The notes: generated from the sequence alone by a model not told the origin. 64,000 nucleotides of DNA from an uncultured Colwellia sp. (GCA_913062815.1 CAJXWZ010000005.1:62001-126000); one strand, 5' to 3'. Shown: positions 52,759-62,667, counted from the first letter of the stretch. A program made the numbers and translations.

Positions 52759-54948
52759 ATGTTGTTTGGACGCAAAAACAGAAAACCAATTTCAATACCG
52801 AGTAAGAAAGTAAAAGAGTGGAAATATACCACGTGTAACTACTGCTCTACTGGTTGTGCTATTGAAATCGGTTTAAATGAAGACAATAGAATTGTTACCT
52901 CTCGTGGTCATGCTGGCGCAGACGTTAACCGTGGTAAATTATGTATTAAAGGTATATTAGAGCATGAATTGTTTGAAAGTCCCGGTCGTGGTACCGAGCC
53001 ATTAATTCGTGATAAACATTATGATAAGTTTGAAAAAACAACTTGGGATAATGCTTTAGATACTACCGCAACTAAAATTAAAGAAATTCAAGAAAAATAC
53101 GGACGTGATGCATTTGCCGTCGTTTCTACCGGTCAGTTATTAACTGAAGAATTCTATACGTTGGGTAAACTGACGCGTGGCGTTATTGGTACCAATAACT
53201 ATGACGGTAATACCACCCTTTGTATGGCTTCAGCGGTAAGTGGTTATAAGCGTTCTTTCGGCGCTGATGGTCCTCCAGGTTGTTACGGTGACTTTGAAGA
53301 AACCGGCTGTTTAATTGCCTTTGGTTCTAACTTACCTGAGCAACACCCAGTTATTTACTGGCGCTTAAAAGAAGCGATGGAAAAACGTAAATTTCCATTA
53401 ATTGTTGTTGACCCAAGAGTAACAATGTTAGCGCAATTTGCTGATATACATCTACCAATTACCCCAGGTACTGACTGTGTCTTAATCAACGCTATGATGC
53501 ACGTTATCATCAATGAAGGTTTACAAGACCAAGAATACATTGATGCGCATACGCAAGGTTATGAGGCAGTAAAAGCTTTAGTACAAGATTATCCGCCAGA
53601 AAAAGCGCAGCATGACTGTGGTATTGATGAAGACAGAATTCGCACAGTGGCCAGGTTGTATGCTAAGGCACCATCAGCAATGAGTATTTGGACCATGGGC
53701 ATTAACCAATCAACTCATGGCTCTGATGGGGTTGCTAATATCAACAACCTTAACTTGATCACCGGTAACATTGGTAAGCCAGGCGGAACCAGCTTGTCAA
53801 TCACTGGTCAGTGTAATGCGATGGGAACACGTGAGTGGTCTTCTTGCTCAGGTTTACCCGGTTATCGCGCACTAGAAAATGCTGACCACAGACAAGAAAT
53901 TGCCGATTTTTGGGGCATAGATCCTGAGTTTTTCCCGAAAAAGCGTGGTAATGCTCAAACAGATATTTTCCCTGCTATTGAAACCGGTGAAGTCAGAGGT
54001 ATGTGGATTGTTGCCACTAACCCCATGACGTCAATGGCGAATACGCCTCGTATTCGTAAAATGTTAGAAAAGTTAGACTTTTTAGTGGTACAAGATGTTT
54101 ATGAAGATGTGGAAACTAATCAGTACTCACATGTTTATTTCCCTGCCTCAGTTTGGGCAGAAAAAGAAGGTTGTCATACTAACACTGAACGTCGTGTTAA
54201 CTTAATCAGTAACGTTTTACCACCATATGCTAATTCAAAACCTGATTTTTGGATTTTCAACCAAATGGCTAAACGTTTTGACAATAGCCAAACCATGAAT
54301 TTCCCAGACACCCCTAAAGAGGTGTTTGAAGAAATGAAACACTTATCTAAAGGCGCGGGTCGTAATTTAGATATTTCTGGCATGAGTTACGAGAAATTAA
54401 TAGCTGCCCGTGGTATTCAATGGCCATTTAGAGAAGGTGATGAAGGTTTACAAGGCGCGCCAAGACTTTACGTTGACGGTAAGTTCCCTACCCCTAGCGG
54501 TAAAGCCAATTTAATCGCTGTCGATTTTTATGATAATAACGAAAAGCCATGTACTGAATACCCATTTTGGTTGAACAGTGGCCGTGTGGTTGAGCATTTC
54601 CATACGCGTACCCGTACCGGTAAAATTGGTAACTGTAACAAGTTCAGTCCTACTCCCTATATGGAGATGAACCCAGATGCAGCTGCAGATTTAGGCATTG
54701 CGCATCAAAGTTATGTGCGCTTAACCAGCCGTCGTGGTGATGCGGTAGTTATGGTGCAACTAACCCAAAGAGTACCCCGTAACATGGTATTTCTACCCTT
54801 TCATTTTCACGATTGTGTCAATAGATTAACCCTAGGTTTACTTGACCCATACTCTAGACAACCAGCATTCAAACAGTGTTCGGTACGTATAGAACACGTT
54901 GATCAGGACGAGGCTGCACGTTTAAACGTTGAACGTCGTACTTATTAG
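52759..54948 (+). CDS. Molybdopterin oxidoreductase catalytic subunit (NapA/NasA-like)
   Basis: 729 residues. N-terminal 4Fe-4S ligands CNYCSTGC and LCIKG, then the bis-MGD oxidoreductase domains with NTTLCMASAVSGY, where a cysteine is the likely molybdenum ligand as in NapA, NasA and formate dehydrogenases. The C-terminal MGD-binding domain (LNSGRVVEHFHTRTRTGK) follows. There is no twin-arginine signal, so it should stay in the cytoplasm. Its partner is a fused iron-sulphur/membrane subunit. The assignment could be nitrate reductase or another oxyanion reductase or formate dehydrogenase; substrate not settled by sequence. Confidence 0.85.
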   Translation: MLFGRKNRKPISIPSKKVKEWKYTTCNYCSTGCAIEIGLNEDNRIVTSRGHAGADVNRGKLCIKGILEHELFESPGRGTEPLIRDKHYDKFEKTTWDNALDTTATKIKEIQEKYGRDAFAVVSTGQLLTEEFYTLGKLTRGVIGTNNYDGNTTLCMASAVSGYKRSFGADGPPGCYGDFEETGCLIAFGSNLPEQHPVIYWRLKEAMEKRKFPLIVVDPRVTMLAQFADIHLPITPGTDCVLINAMMHVIINEGLQDQEYIDAHTQGYEAVKALVQDYPPEKAQHDCGIDEDRIRTVARLYAKAPSAMSIWTMGINQSTHGSDGVANINNLNLITGNIGKPGGTSLSITGQCNAMGTREWSSCSGLPGYRALENADHRQEIADFWGIDPEFFPKKRGNAQTDIFPAIETGEVRGMWIVATNPMTSMANTPRIRKMLEKLDFLVVQDVYEDVETNQYSHVYFPASVWAEKEGCHTNTERRVNLISNVLPPYANSKPDFWIFNQMAKRFDNSQTMNFPDTPKEVFEEMKHLSKGAGRNLDISGMSYEKLIAARGIQWPFREGDEGLQGAPRLYVDGKFPTPSGKANLIAVDFYDNNEKPCTEYPFWLNSGRVVEHFHTRTRTGKIGNCNKFSPTPYMEMNPDAAADLGIAHQSYVRLTSRRGDAVVMVQLTQRVPRNMVFLPFHFHDCVNRLTLGLLDPYSRQPAFKQCSVRIEHVDQDEAARLNVERRTY

Positions 54949-54972
54949 TAACTTATTACTGCGGAAACCAAA

Positions 54973-56949
54973 ATGACATCAAAAATGAGCAATGAATCAG
55001 GGGTACAAAGTTATAATCCGGCTGATATCGAAATAGGTAATGAGCAACAAGGTCGTTCAAATCACTGGGAAGTGCGAACGCAAGAGCAGCCTTATGCTTA
55101 TTTACCTGAACAACCTATTAAAGATCAGAACCGTTATGGGCAACTAATTGATTTAGTAGATTTAACAGGTCTTCCGTCAGAAAGATCTATGTTTATCAAC
55201 GAAAACCCAGAGGTGGGTACTAACCCAAACCGTAATAAGCAACATGGATTTTTCTTTACCGCTGATAACTGTATTGGTTGTCATGCTTGTGAATCTGCTT
55301 GTGCAGAAAAAAATGATACCCCCGCACATTTAGCCTTCCGCAGCGTTGGTTATGTTGAAGGGGGTTCATACCCTGATTACAAACGCATGAATATTTCAAT
55401 GGCGTGTAATCATTGTGATGACCCCGTATGTTTAAAAGGCTGTCCTACCAAAGCATATACTAAACATGCTGAATATGGTGCAGTATTACAAGACCCTGAA
55501 ACCTGTTTTGGTTGTGGTTACTGTACTTGGGTATGCCCATACAATGCCCCGCAACTCGACCCAGTAAAAGGTCAAGTGTCAAAATGTAACATGTGTGTTG
55601 ACAGACTCGAAGTGGGTTTAAAACCCTCATGTGTTTCAGCTTGTATCGGTAATGCTCTTGATTTTGGTGTTATTGAAAATACCCCAGAAAATCGTGAACA
55701 ATGTAAAACAGAAATCCCTGGTTTTCCTGACCCAGAGATTACTCACCCGAACATTCGTTTTCAACAAATTAAGGGCTTACCTGATGAAATGACCCGTACC
55801 GACGCGGTACCGGTTAAATATCATAAAGACAAACAAGGTAACTACAAACCTGTTGTTGACCAAAAACAAGGTATTGCTAAGCACTGGAATTTTTCTCGTT
55901 TGAATTCTCGAGAAAATCCTTTGGTATTATTTACTTTATTCGCACAAGCAGCGTTAGGTACCTTTGCCATTCCCTTTATTGGCGCTTTATTAGGCCTGAA
56001 TGGCTTTAGCCAATTTATGCAATCTGACATGTTTTTACCGCTGTCGGTGATCGCGTTAGTGATGACTAGCTTTGCACTATTAATGAGTGTTACCCATTTA
56101 GGTAAGCCAATGCGCTTTTACCGAGGCTTTAATAACTTACGTCATTCTCCTATGGCGCGAGAAGGTTTAGGTTTAGCACTGTTTAGTGCTGGCTGTGGTT
56201 TAACGGCATTGTTTGCCTTACCAAGTAACACTTGGGCGGTAGAGTTTGTTCAGCAATCCATTGGCTTAAATATGGCGGATGTTGTAACCGACATTCCGCT
56301 TGATAGCTTGGTGATTGGCGCAGGAATTTTTGCCTTAGTCTCAGGTGCGGCAGGTTTATTCTATATGAATAAATGTTATCAAATCAAAGCCAGACCGTTT
56401 TGGAATCACTTACAAACAGCCACTTCATTTGTTGGTAATAGTTTATCGTTAGGGGCTTTATTTTCTGGCGTGATAGTACTTAGTACCCTTTATGTTATGG
56501 CTATTGATATTAGCGATGCGGTATTAGTTTTTGCTAGTATGTTTACGTTAGGCTTAGTGATTGAAGCGTTAGGCTTAGTGATTCATAACCATGATTTAAA
56601 CCGAAGTGAAAACGAAGGAGGTGCAGCGCATTATGTGCAAAGTACTACTTTTGGGAAAACCTACTTATTTCGTAATTGGTTACTAGCGTTAAATATTATT
56701 GCCGCGGGCACTTTACTTACCTTGCAGTTAGTAGGTTTCAGCGTGGTAATCTTATTATTAGCTTGGAGCGCATTAGCATTACTTAATTGCTTTACCGCTA
56801 TGATAGGTAGAGCCTTATTCTATATATTAGTGATTCCTACGACTATGCCTGGTGCATTTTTTTGGAAAAACAAAAGCTTTGAAGAGCATGCTCGCGATAC
56901 CGGTTTAGCAGATAACCCGGCTACCGGTGTTGCACCACTAGCGCATTAG
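54973..56949 (+). CDS. Fused iron-sulphur (DmsB-like) and membrane anchor (DmsC-like) subunit
   Basis: 658 residues. After an N-terminal extension (about 1-85), four cysteine groups typical of DmsB (CIGCHACESACAEKND, CNHCDDPVCLKGCPTKA, CFGCGYCTWVCPYNAP, CNMCVDRLEVGLKPSCVSAC) bind 4Fe-4S clusters. From about 300 the chain has about eight hydrophobic helices like DmsC. In most systems these are two proteins; here one. It would carry electrons between the quinone pool and the catalytic subunit encoded 24 bases upstream. Direction of electron flow is not established. Confidence 0.88.
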   Translation: MTSKMSNESGVQSYNPADIEIGNEQQGRSNHWEVRTQEQPYAYLPEQPIKDQNRYGQLIDLVDLTGLPSERSMFINENPEVGTNPNRNKQHGFFFTADNCIGCHACESACAEKNDTPAHLAFRSVGYVEGGSYPDYKRMNISMACNHCDDPVCLKGCPTKAYTKHAEYGAVLQDPETCFGCGYCTWVCPYNAPQLDPVKGQVSKCNMCVDRLEVGLKPSCVSACIGNALDFGVIENTPENREQCKTEIPGFPDPEITHPNIRFQQIKGLPDEMTRTDAVPVKYHKDKQGNYKPVVDQKQGIAKHWNFSRLNSRENPLVLFTLFAQAALGTFAIPFIGALLGLNGFSQFMQSDMFLPLSVIALVMTSFALLMSVTHLGKPMRFYRGFNNLRHSPMAREGLGLALFSAGCGLTALFALPSNTWAVEFVQQSIGLNMADVVTDIPLDSLVIGAGIFALVSGAAGLFYMNKCYQIKARPFWNHLQTATSFVGNSLSLGALFSGVIVLSTLYVMAIDISDAVLVFASMFTLGLVIEALGLVIHNHDLNRSENEGGAAHYVQSTTFGKTYLFRNWLLALNIIAAGTLLTLQLVGFSVVILLLAWSALALLNCFTAMIGRALFYILVIPTTMPGAFFWKNKSFEEHARDTGLADNPATGVAPLAH

Positions 56950-57054
56950 TTATACGCGTTAACCACCTTTCTTAGTACGCGCTATTATATTAACTATCTT
57001 ATACTCAGTCATACCTTGTATGACTGAGTATTCTTTTTTGAGAAAAATGAAATT

Positions 57055-57471
57055 ATGCTAAATACAATCAATGACACCTTAAACAAAACTTGCCTAATAG
57101 GGCTTAGTTACTTTACTGCCCAAGGTGAGCCATTAAAACAGAACATAGTCGCAGGACGTGTTGTTAGCGTTGATAAGGAAATGGGCATTACCATAGAGCT
57201 AGCGACTAGCGATACTACTAGTAGTAACACAGGCGACGGCGCTAATTTTATATTACCGACTAATTTGTCTTGCTGGTTTAACGCTCCGAAAGGCGAGTTT
57301 CATACTAGTCAAAAAGGGGTGAAAATTACCAACCCTGACTATTTAGTGACTTGGGATATATACCAAACCAAAGCGCCTACAGAAGATACTTCACAAGAAA
57401 AGCCAAGCGATGGTGAACAGCAATGGTGGCAATGGCAACCTAGAACGCAGCCGCCAAATGTAGGGCAATAG
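57055..57471 (+). CDS. Small hypothetical protein of the molybdoenzyme locus
   Basis: 138 residues, no signal peptide. A beta-rich core (CLIGLSYFTAQGEPLKQN, then AGRVVSVDKEMGITIEL, ILPTNLSCWFNAPKGEF) ends in NPDYLVTWDIYQTK, followed by a Gln- and Trp-rich tail (QQWWQWQP). It follows the fused subunit by about 105 bases in the same direction. No family is recognised with confidence. Its position suggests a role in assembly or electron transfer of the molybdoenzyme, but this is only association. A chaperone of the TorD type is not resembled. Confidence 0.7.
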   Translation: MLNTINDTLNKTCLIGLSYFTAQGEPLKQNIVAGRVVSVDKEMGITIELATSDTTSSNTGDGANFILPTNLSCWFNAPKGEFHTSQKGVKITNPDYLVTWDIYQTKAPTEDTSQEKPSDGEQQWWQWQPRTQPPNVGQ

Positions 57472-57513
57472 TATTTATCTGACTCGTATCAATATTAATA
57501 CGACTCTATTTTC

Positions 57514-58614
57514 TTAGGGAGAAACAAGAATATCTTTTTCTGGGCCCCAAGTATTTTCAGCGCGATTATAGGTGCTAAAAGAGCCGCCATCATCCCAGAA
57601 AGTGGCTGCAATACCAAACGTTTTAGCATTAGCTACATGAGCGGCAATATAGGCTTGTCGTTGTGATTGTTCACAAATATGCTCAGGTTGAGTAAAATCA
57701 TATTTAGCCGAGCCAAATTCATTGACTATTACGGGAGTATTGTGAGCTAGTGACCAATTCGCTGCTTTTTGGTAAATCGCAGTTAAAGCTTCTTTGTCAG
57801 CTTCACTGCCCCATTGCGCCTGGCATTCTCCAGCAAAGCCCCAAGGATCATAACTGTGAAAATTGCCGATTAAAAACTGGTCTTCCGAGTCCGGAACATC
57901 TACTGCTAATAACTTATCGACATTGGACCACTCAGTTCCTGCAAATATCACCAAACGATTGCTGGTTTGATTGCGTATAATACTTAGCGCGCGTTTATTA
58001 AGGGTATTTGTATCTGCCAAACTCAAGCCTTGTGGCTCGTTCAGTATTTCAAAAATCAGCTTTGCTGAAGTGTTTTTAAATCGCTCAGCGACTTGTAACC
58101 AGATCGAATCAAATCGATTGCGGTTACTTTGACTAGCAAAATTAGCTTTGATCCAATCATCATGATGCACATTAATAATGACAAAAAGCTCTCGATCTAA
58201 AGCCCATGTCACAATTTGCTCGACACGATTCAAAAACTCAACCTCAATTTCATAAGGCGCACTTGCCGCAATATGATTATCCCAGGTTATTGGAATGCGA
58301 ACATGCTTAAACCCTGCATCCCTAAATGCTTCAACATAATATTCTTGTGCAGCTAGCGCCCACTCCCCTTCAGATGGCGCATCCAATGTATTACCCAAAT
58401 TGATGCCAATGGCCATAGTAGCTACGGCTTCATGGGGTGTTATTTCATCTGCCAAACTATTTTGATTAACACTTGGTAAGCTTAACGGACTTTCCGTTAC
58501 AGGCAAGACAGGAACAACTGGCGTCACTTGATTTGGCGATTCTCCAGAGCCACCACACGAGACAAGAAGGCAGCATGACAATGTCCAAACAGCACGCAAT
58601 ATTTTCATATACAT
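57514..58614 (-). CDS. Glycoside hydrolase family 5 lipoprotein (endoglucanase-like)
   Basis: 366 residues from ATG at 58614 (a start 13 codons earlier is open but gives a worse signal). Lipoprotein signal with lipobox LVSC (about 16-19), then a Gly/Ser/Pro-rich linker and a GH5 barrel: GINLGNTLDAPSEG, HVRIPITWDNH, VINVHHDDW, IFEILNEPQ (acid/base Glu), FHSYDPWGF and VIVNEFGS (nucleophile Glu). It likely cleaves beta-1,4-glucan or a related beta-glycan at the cell surface. Convergent with the molybdoenzyme locus; no polysaccharide-use cluster is adjacent. Confidence 0.93.
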   Translation of the reverse strand: MYMKILRAVWTLSCCLLVSCGGSGESPNQVTPVVPVLPVTESPLSLPSVNQNSLADEITPHEAVATMAIGINLGNTLDAPSEGEWALAAQEYYVEAFRDAGFKHVRIPITWDNHIAASAPYEIEVEFLNRVEQIVTWALDRELFVIINVHHDDWIKANFASQSNRNRFDSIWLQVAERFKNTSAKLIFEILNEPQGLSLADTNTLNKRALSIIRNQTSNRLVIFAGTEWSNVDKLLAVDVPDSEDQFLIGNFHSYDPWGFAGECQAQWGSEADKEALTAIYQKAANWSLAHNTPVIVNEFGSAKYDFTQPEHICEQSQRQAYIAAHVANAKTFGIAATFWDDGGSFSTYNRAENTWGPEKDILVSP

Positions 58615-58761
58615 TATTAACTCGCTAGTGAATTTGTTTTTGATATGTGACATAAATGAAAGCGCTTACATTTAATATTGAAATCATATGCCATTTGCAG
58701 TAGTAAAATCAATAGTTATCTGATTCTGTCGAACTTATGTGCAATACTTTTAGAAGCGCAT

Positions 58762-58790
58762 AAAAAAAGCAGCTTAGGCTGTTTTTTTTA
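58762..58790 (-). terminator. Terminator of fabY
   Basis: On the minus strand an A-rich run leads to CAGC-CTAA-GCTG followed by seven U residues (plus-strand A run at 58762-58768), 27 bases after the fabY stop. A short stem but a good tract. Confidence 0.65.
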
Positions 58791-58816
58791 TACGTCATTG
58801 AGAGTTACTAACTTAG

Positions 58817-60712
58817 CTAGACCATATCAGCAAAGGGGTTTTGCTTAGGTAAGGTTATTGCATGTTTAAACTCAGCAAAAGTTAAACTACTATCGCTAAT
58901 CTCGATAGCATCTTCATTTAATAAACCTTCGCCAAACTTGTAAATAATATCAAACTCTCCCTGGTTAGCTCGCTGGCGGTAAAGGTCTTGTGCTTGCTCA
59001 ACTTGAGACAATCTATGTTGATACTCATTCATCGCTTTTTCGCCATAACGCTTTGTCATCATGCTTAAAGTTATTTCTGGTGAAAAAACGGTTGCGGTGG
59101 CATTATTTCCGCCAAAGCCTTTTGAATTGATAAATGCTACATCCATATCACCACAGTGCCAATGATCTGTGGCAATATTGAGTCGGTCACTATGAACATC
59201 ATCAGCGACTTTATCTATAGTGGTAACACCTGGCATAATATTGTCATTAAAAATACCAAGAGCCATAGCCATTTGATCACCGCTTGCAGGACCTATAGTA
59301 TGGCCAACAAATGCTTTAGGCGCAGCAACGGGCCAATCAGAGATATCAAAGCTTGAAGCAATGCGATCATAAATTAATGATTCAGTAACACGGTTTTGCG
59401 GCGTACTAGAACCATGTGCCAAGATAAAGCTACGCTCTTGCAGCGCTTCTTTTCCTAATACGTTTTGAGCCAATGCTACCGACTTTGCCATGGTAATATA
59501 ATTACCAGGGCCCGGCGCTGTGATAGATTTTTTATAACCATCAGCATTAACAAAAACATCGGCTACAGAAGCCATTACTTTAGCGCCCATCTCAAGTGCT
59601 AAGGCATCATCCATTAACACAACAAACTGAGCACCTTCACCGATAGTAAAGCCACAATTTTCACCAAATGGACGGCTGGTACGACGGTGATTGGCAGTAT
59701 CACTGTTATCAAGTTTTTTCAGTCCTTCTTCATTTGCTAAGGCGCTCATATTACCAAAGCCTTCAATAATTTCAGGAGTAATAGGTGCTTCAGCGCTCCC
59801 AACTACAGCAACACGAATTCGACCTGCCTGCATATCTTGTACCGCAGAGCGCAAGTTATACAAAAAAGTAGCACAGGCACCAGATGACGAAAAAGTCGTA
59901 CCAACATTGCCGGTCACATAAGCATTAATAAAATCCGTTGACATGGTATTTAACCCTAATGCCAACTGTTTGGTACTAACACGAGCTCCTGCTAAACGAC
60001 TTTTTAATAAGCCACCTAAGCCTTCTTGTTGCATTTGGCCAACAACTGAAGCTGAATAAGTGCCTACTTGATCTGGGCTTATTTTATCTAGAATAACATC
60101 CCATTCAAGACCCGTTGAACGAATAGCATCTGTTGCCGCAAAAATAGTGGCTTGTAATCCGCGTGGTTGAAAACGGCTATTATAAAGCGCTCCCGGTTCA
60201 AAACCGGTTGGTAATTGTCCTGCCGCTTTTATTGGATTATCGCGATAGGCATCATGAGAAATAGTTAAGTGCTCTGGTATTTCAACGCTAACTTTACCTT
60301 CACCTAAATCGGTTACTTGCCATGCGTGAGGCAGAGGGTGCGGTAACTCTTTAGCACGTAACTCAAAACAGATACTCTTATCGATAGGGCGAACATGCAT
60401 TTTTTGATGCCAATGCGTTGCATCAACATCAAAATGATTTTTTTCAATTTTTCGAATCAAGGTACCAGCTAATACTTGTTGACCAAATTTGGCTTCAACC
60501 TCATTGGCTGCAATGACTTCACCATGCTGATCAACTAATTGCCCATCTTGTAAAGACACTAATTTCATTAAGCTTGCTAAACCAACAAAAGTCTCCTCTC
60601 GGGCTTCGGCATTAATTTTATCAATAACAATACGGCGAAAACCTTGATGGAACGATGTACGACCAGCGGCGTTAATACCACCCATGCCAATAACTACAGG
60701 TAACGATGTCAT
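58817..60712 (-). CDS. fabY: Beta-ketoacyl-ACP synthase, FabY type
   Basis: 631 residues, much longer than FabB/FabF and like Pseudomonas FabY. It starts MTSLPVVIGMGGINAAGRTSF as FabY does. Catalytic Cys280 in TTFSSSGACATFLYN, and the two histidines in AHGSSTPQNR and AFVGHTIGPASG form the Cys-His-His triad of elongating condensing enzymes. In P. aeruginosa FabY starts fatty acid synthesis from acetyl-CoA and malonyl-ACP, replacing FabH; the same is inferred here. It is divergent from a GlxA-type regulator with an 88-base gap. Confidence 0.88.
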   Translation of the reverse strand: MTSLPVVIGMGGINAAGRTSFHQGFRRIVIDKINAEAREETFVGLASLMKLVSLQDGQLVDQHGEVIAANEVEAKFGQQVLAGTLIRKIEKNHFDVDATHWHQKMHVRPIDKSICFELRAKELPHPLPHAWQVTDLGEGKVSVEIPEHLTISHDAYRDNPIKAAGQLPTGFEPGALYNSRFQPRGLQATIFAATDAIRSTGLEWDVILDKISPDQVGTYSASVVGQMQQEGLGGLLKSRLAGARVSTKQLALGLNTMSTDFINAYVTGNVGTTFSSSGACATFLYNLRSAVQDMQAGRIRVAVVGSAEAPITPEIIEGFGNMSALANEEGLKKLDNSDTANHRRTSRPFGENCGFTIGEGAQFVVLMDDALALEMGAKVMASVADVFVNADGYKKSITAPGPGNYITMAKSVALAQNVLGKEALQERSFILAHGSSTPQNRVTESLIYDRIASSFDISDWPVAAPKAFVGHTIGPASGDQMAMALGIFNDNIMPGVTTIDKVADDVHSDRLNIATDHWHCGDMDVAFINSKGFGGNNATATVFSPEITLSMMTKRYGEKAMNEYQHRLSQVEQAQDLYRQRANQGEFDIIYKFGEGLLNEDAIEISDSSLTFAEFKHAITLPKQNPFADMV

Positions 60713-60781
60713 GCAAAAAACCTTTAAAACAATAATTATGTTTAGTTTAGTGGTTGACCTAAAAAATTAATAAGCAATAAA

Positions 60782-60806
60782 GGCCATAAAATATGCCATA
60801 ATGGCC
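60782..60806. promoter_or_regulatory. Repeats in the fabY-glxA-type divergent region
   Basis: GCCATA occurs directly at 60783-60788 and 60795-60800, 12 bases apart, within an inverted pair GGCCAT (60782-60787) and ATGGCC (60801-60806). This lies in the short gap between divergent genes. It could be an operator of the AraC-type regulator; low confidence. Confidence 0.3.
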
Positions 60807-60830
60807 ATTCTGTTAACAATAGCGAGATGT

Positions 60831-61856
60831 ATGATGGATAAAGCGGCAGAAAAAACACTCAATGTCGGTTTAGTTATCTATCAACATGTATTGGCAACAG
60901 GCTTAACCCTGCCTTTAGAAATGCTATTGGCTGGTGAAGCATTTGCCCGTCGGTATGATAAAACGGTGGTGAAACTGTGTACTAAATTTGTCAGTCAAGA
61001 AAGTCCCGCAATTACCTCTCGTGCAGGTATACAGTTTTTACCTGATATCGCTCTAAAGAACCTTGATGATGACAACAACTATATACCCGATATTATTTTA
61101 GTCCCCAGTTTGTGGCGCAACCCTAGACCAATATTAAAAAGACAGCCGCAATTAATTGCTTGGATAAGAGATTGCTGGCAACAAGGCTCGACCATACTTG
61201 CTGTAGGCACAGGAGTCTGCTTTCTAGCTGAATCTGGCTTGTTAGATGACCATAGTGCTACCACACACTGGCATTATGTTGAGCAGTTTCAACGTGATTA
61301 TCCTAAAGTTGAGCTTAAACCCGATTTCTTTATTACCCAATCTGAGCGGATATATTGCGCGGCAAGTTTAAACGCGCTTGCTGATATAATTGTCCATCTC
61401 ATTAGTCAAACCTATGGAAGGGCTGCAGCGCAAAATGTTGAACGTAATTTTTCCCATGAAATTAGAAAACCCTATGAAGAGCAGCGATATTTAGAAGGGG
61501 CCGTTGACAGACATGCCGATGAATTAATTGCTCAGATTCAATTCTGGTTACAAACAAATTTAAGTACAGATATTAGTTTGGCTGAGTTAGCTGCGCAATT
61601 TGGTTTGAGTCAACGCTCTTTTAGCCGCCGTTTTAAGGTAGCTACAGGGATTAGAGCGACCGAGTATTGGCAGCAATTGAGAATAGAAACAGCCAAAGAT
61701 TTACTGGCATCAAGTAATTTAACGATTCAAGAGATTTCCTATCATGTTGGTTACCAAGATCAAGGGCATTTAACGCGATTGTTCAAAAAGAGTTTAACCC
61801 TTACCCCTAAAGATTATCGAGCCATGGTGAGAAAAAAATTGTTTAGTCAACACTAA
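60831..61856 (+). CDS. GlxA family transcriptional regulator (DJ-1/PfpI domain plus AraC helix-turn-helix)
   Basis: 341 residues from ATG at 60831 (GAGA upstream; another ATG at 60834 and at 60801). N-terminal DJ-1/PfpI-like domain (NVGLVIYQHVLATGLTLPLEML, IILVPSLWRNPRP) with the nucleophile-elbow-like segment AVGTGVCFLAESGLL. C-terminal AraC domain: ISLAELAAQFGLSQRSFSRRF and LTIQEISYHVGYQDQGHLTRLF. Ligand unknown. It is divergent from fabY, so control of fabY or of itself is possible. Confidence 0.88.
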   Translation: MMDKAAEKTLNVGLVIYQHVLATGLTLPLEMLLAGEAFARRYDKTVVKLCTKFVSQESPAITSRAGIQFLPDIALKNLDDDNNYIPDIILVPSLWRNPRPILKRQPQLIAWIRDCWQQGSTILAVGTGVCFLAESGLLDDHSATTHWHYVEQFQRDYPKVELKPDFFITQSERIYCAASLNALADIIVHLISQTYGRAAAQNVERNFSHEIRKPYEEQRYLEGAVDRHADELIAQIQFWLQTNLSTDISLAELAAQFGLSQRSFSRRFKVATGIRATEYWQQLRIETAKDLLASSNLTIQEISYHVGYQDQGHLTRLFKKSLTLTPKDYRAMVRKKLFSQH

Positions 61857-61914
61857 TGTCGACTGCAATAAATGCAAACATGTATTGTCGGTATGGTTGG
61901 CGTATAATTTAGTT

Positions 61915-62667
61915 ATGAATAAACGCATAGCATGCCTATTTTTACTTCTTTCTCTACCTCTAGCCAGTAAAGAGCAGATAACACTCACCTTGGCGACAAC
62001 GAATTGGTGTCCGTATACTTGTATTGACGAAGGTTTCAGCAGCAACATAGTTGGCAACTATGTCACCAAGCTTTTATCTAAACATAATATTGAAGTCAAA
62101 ATAATTACACGCCCATGGTCTAGGGCAATTAAATCTGCAGAAATAGGACAAGTAGACGGATTATTAACCGCTATTCATTCTGAAGCTCCAACACTACACT
62201 TTACTCAGAGTCCGATAGCCCATTTTCAAGTATGTTTTTATGCGAATAAGTCGACCCACTGGCAATATAGTGAACCACTAAATTTGCAACAGCTTGTGCT
62301 AGGAGTAATTCAAGATTATGGCTATGAAGATCAAATTGACCAATATATTTTGACTAATAGTAACACTGAACGAATAGTCTCATTGTCAGGTAATGAAGGT
62401 ACTCCTAGATTATTGAACATGTTAATCAAAGGAAGAGTGGATATCATAGTTGAAGATAAACTCGTCCTAAATTGGCATATTAAACGAGCAGGAATCAACA
62501 TTACAAATATAGTCAATGCGGGGTGCATGCGCGCCAAGCCGTTTTATTTGGCACTGAATAATTTCAAAAAGTCTCATCAAATCATACTTAACATTTTAAA
62601 CAAAGAGTTTTCCTCTTTAGAAAACACCATCATGCTGGAAAAGATTATATTAGAAAATTCGCTGTAA
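61915..62667 (+). CDS. Periplasmic substrate-binding protein, SBP family 3, orphan
   Basis: 250 residues from ATG at 61915; the frame is open to TTG at 61885 but the ATG gives the signal peptide (MNKRIACLFLLLSLPLAS). Then ITLTLATTNWCPYTCIDEGF and a family-3 fold pattern (SRAIKSAEIGQVDGLLTAI, LNMLIKGRVDIIVEDK). Three orphan proteins of this type occur in the window. No transporter genes nearby; ligand unknown. Two cysteines near the N-terminus (NWCPYTC) are unusual and may form a disulphide. Confidence 0.82.
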   Translation: MNKRIACLFLLLSLPLASKEQITLTLATTNWCPYTCIDEGFSSNIVGNYVTKLLSKHNIEVKIITRPWSRAIKSAEIGQVDGLLTAIHSEAPTLHFTQSPIAHFQVCFYANKSTHWQYSEPLNLQQLVLGVIQDYGYEDQIDQYILTNSNTERIVSLSGNEGTPRLLNMLIKGRVDIIVEDKLVLNWHIKRAGINITNIVNAGCMRAKPFYLALNNFKKSHQIILNILNKEFSSLENTIMLEKIILENSL

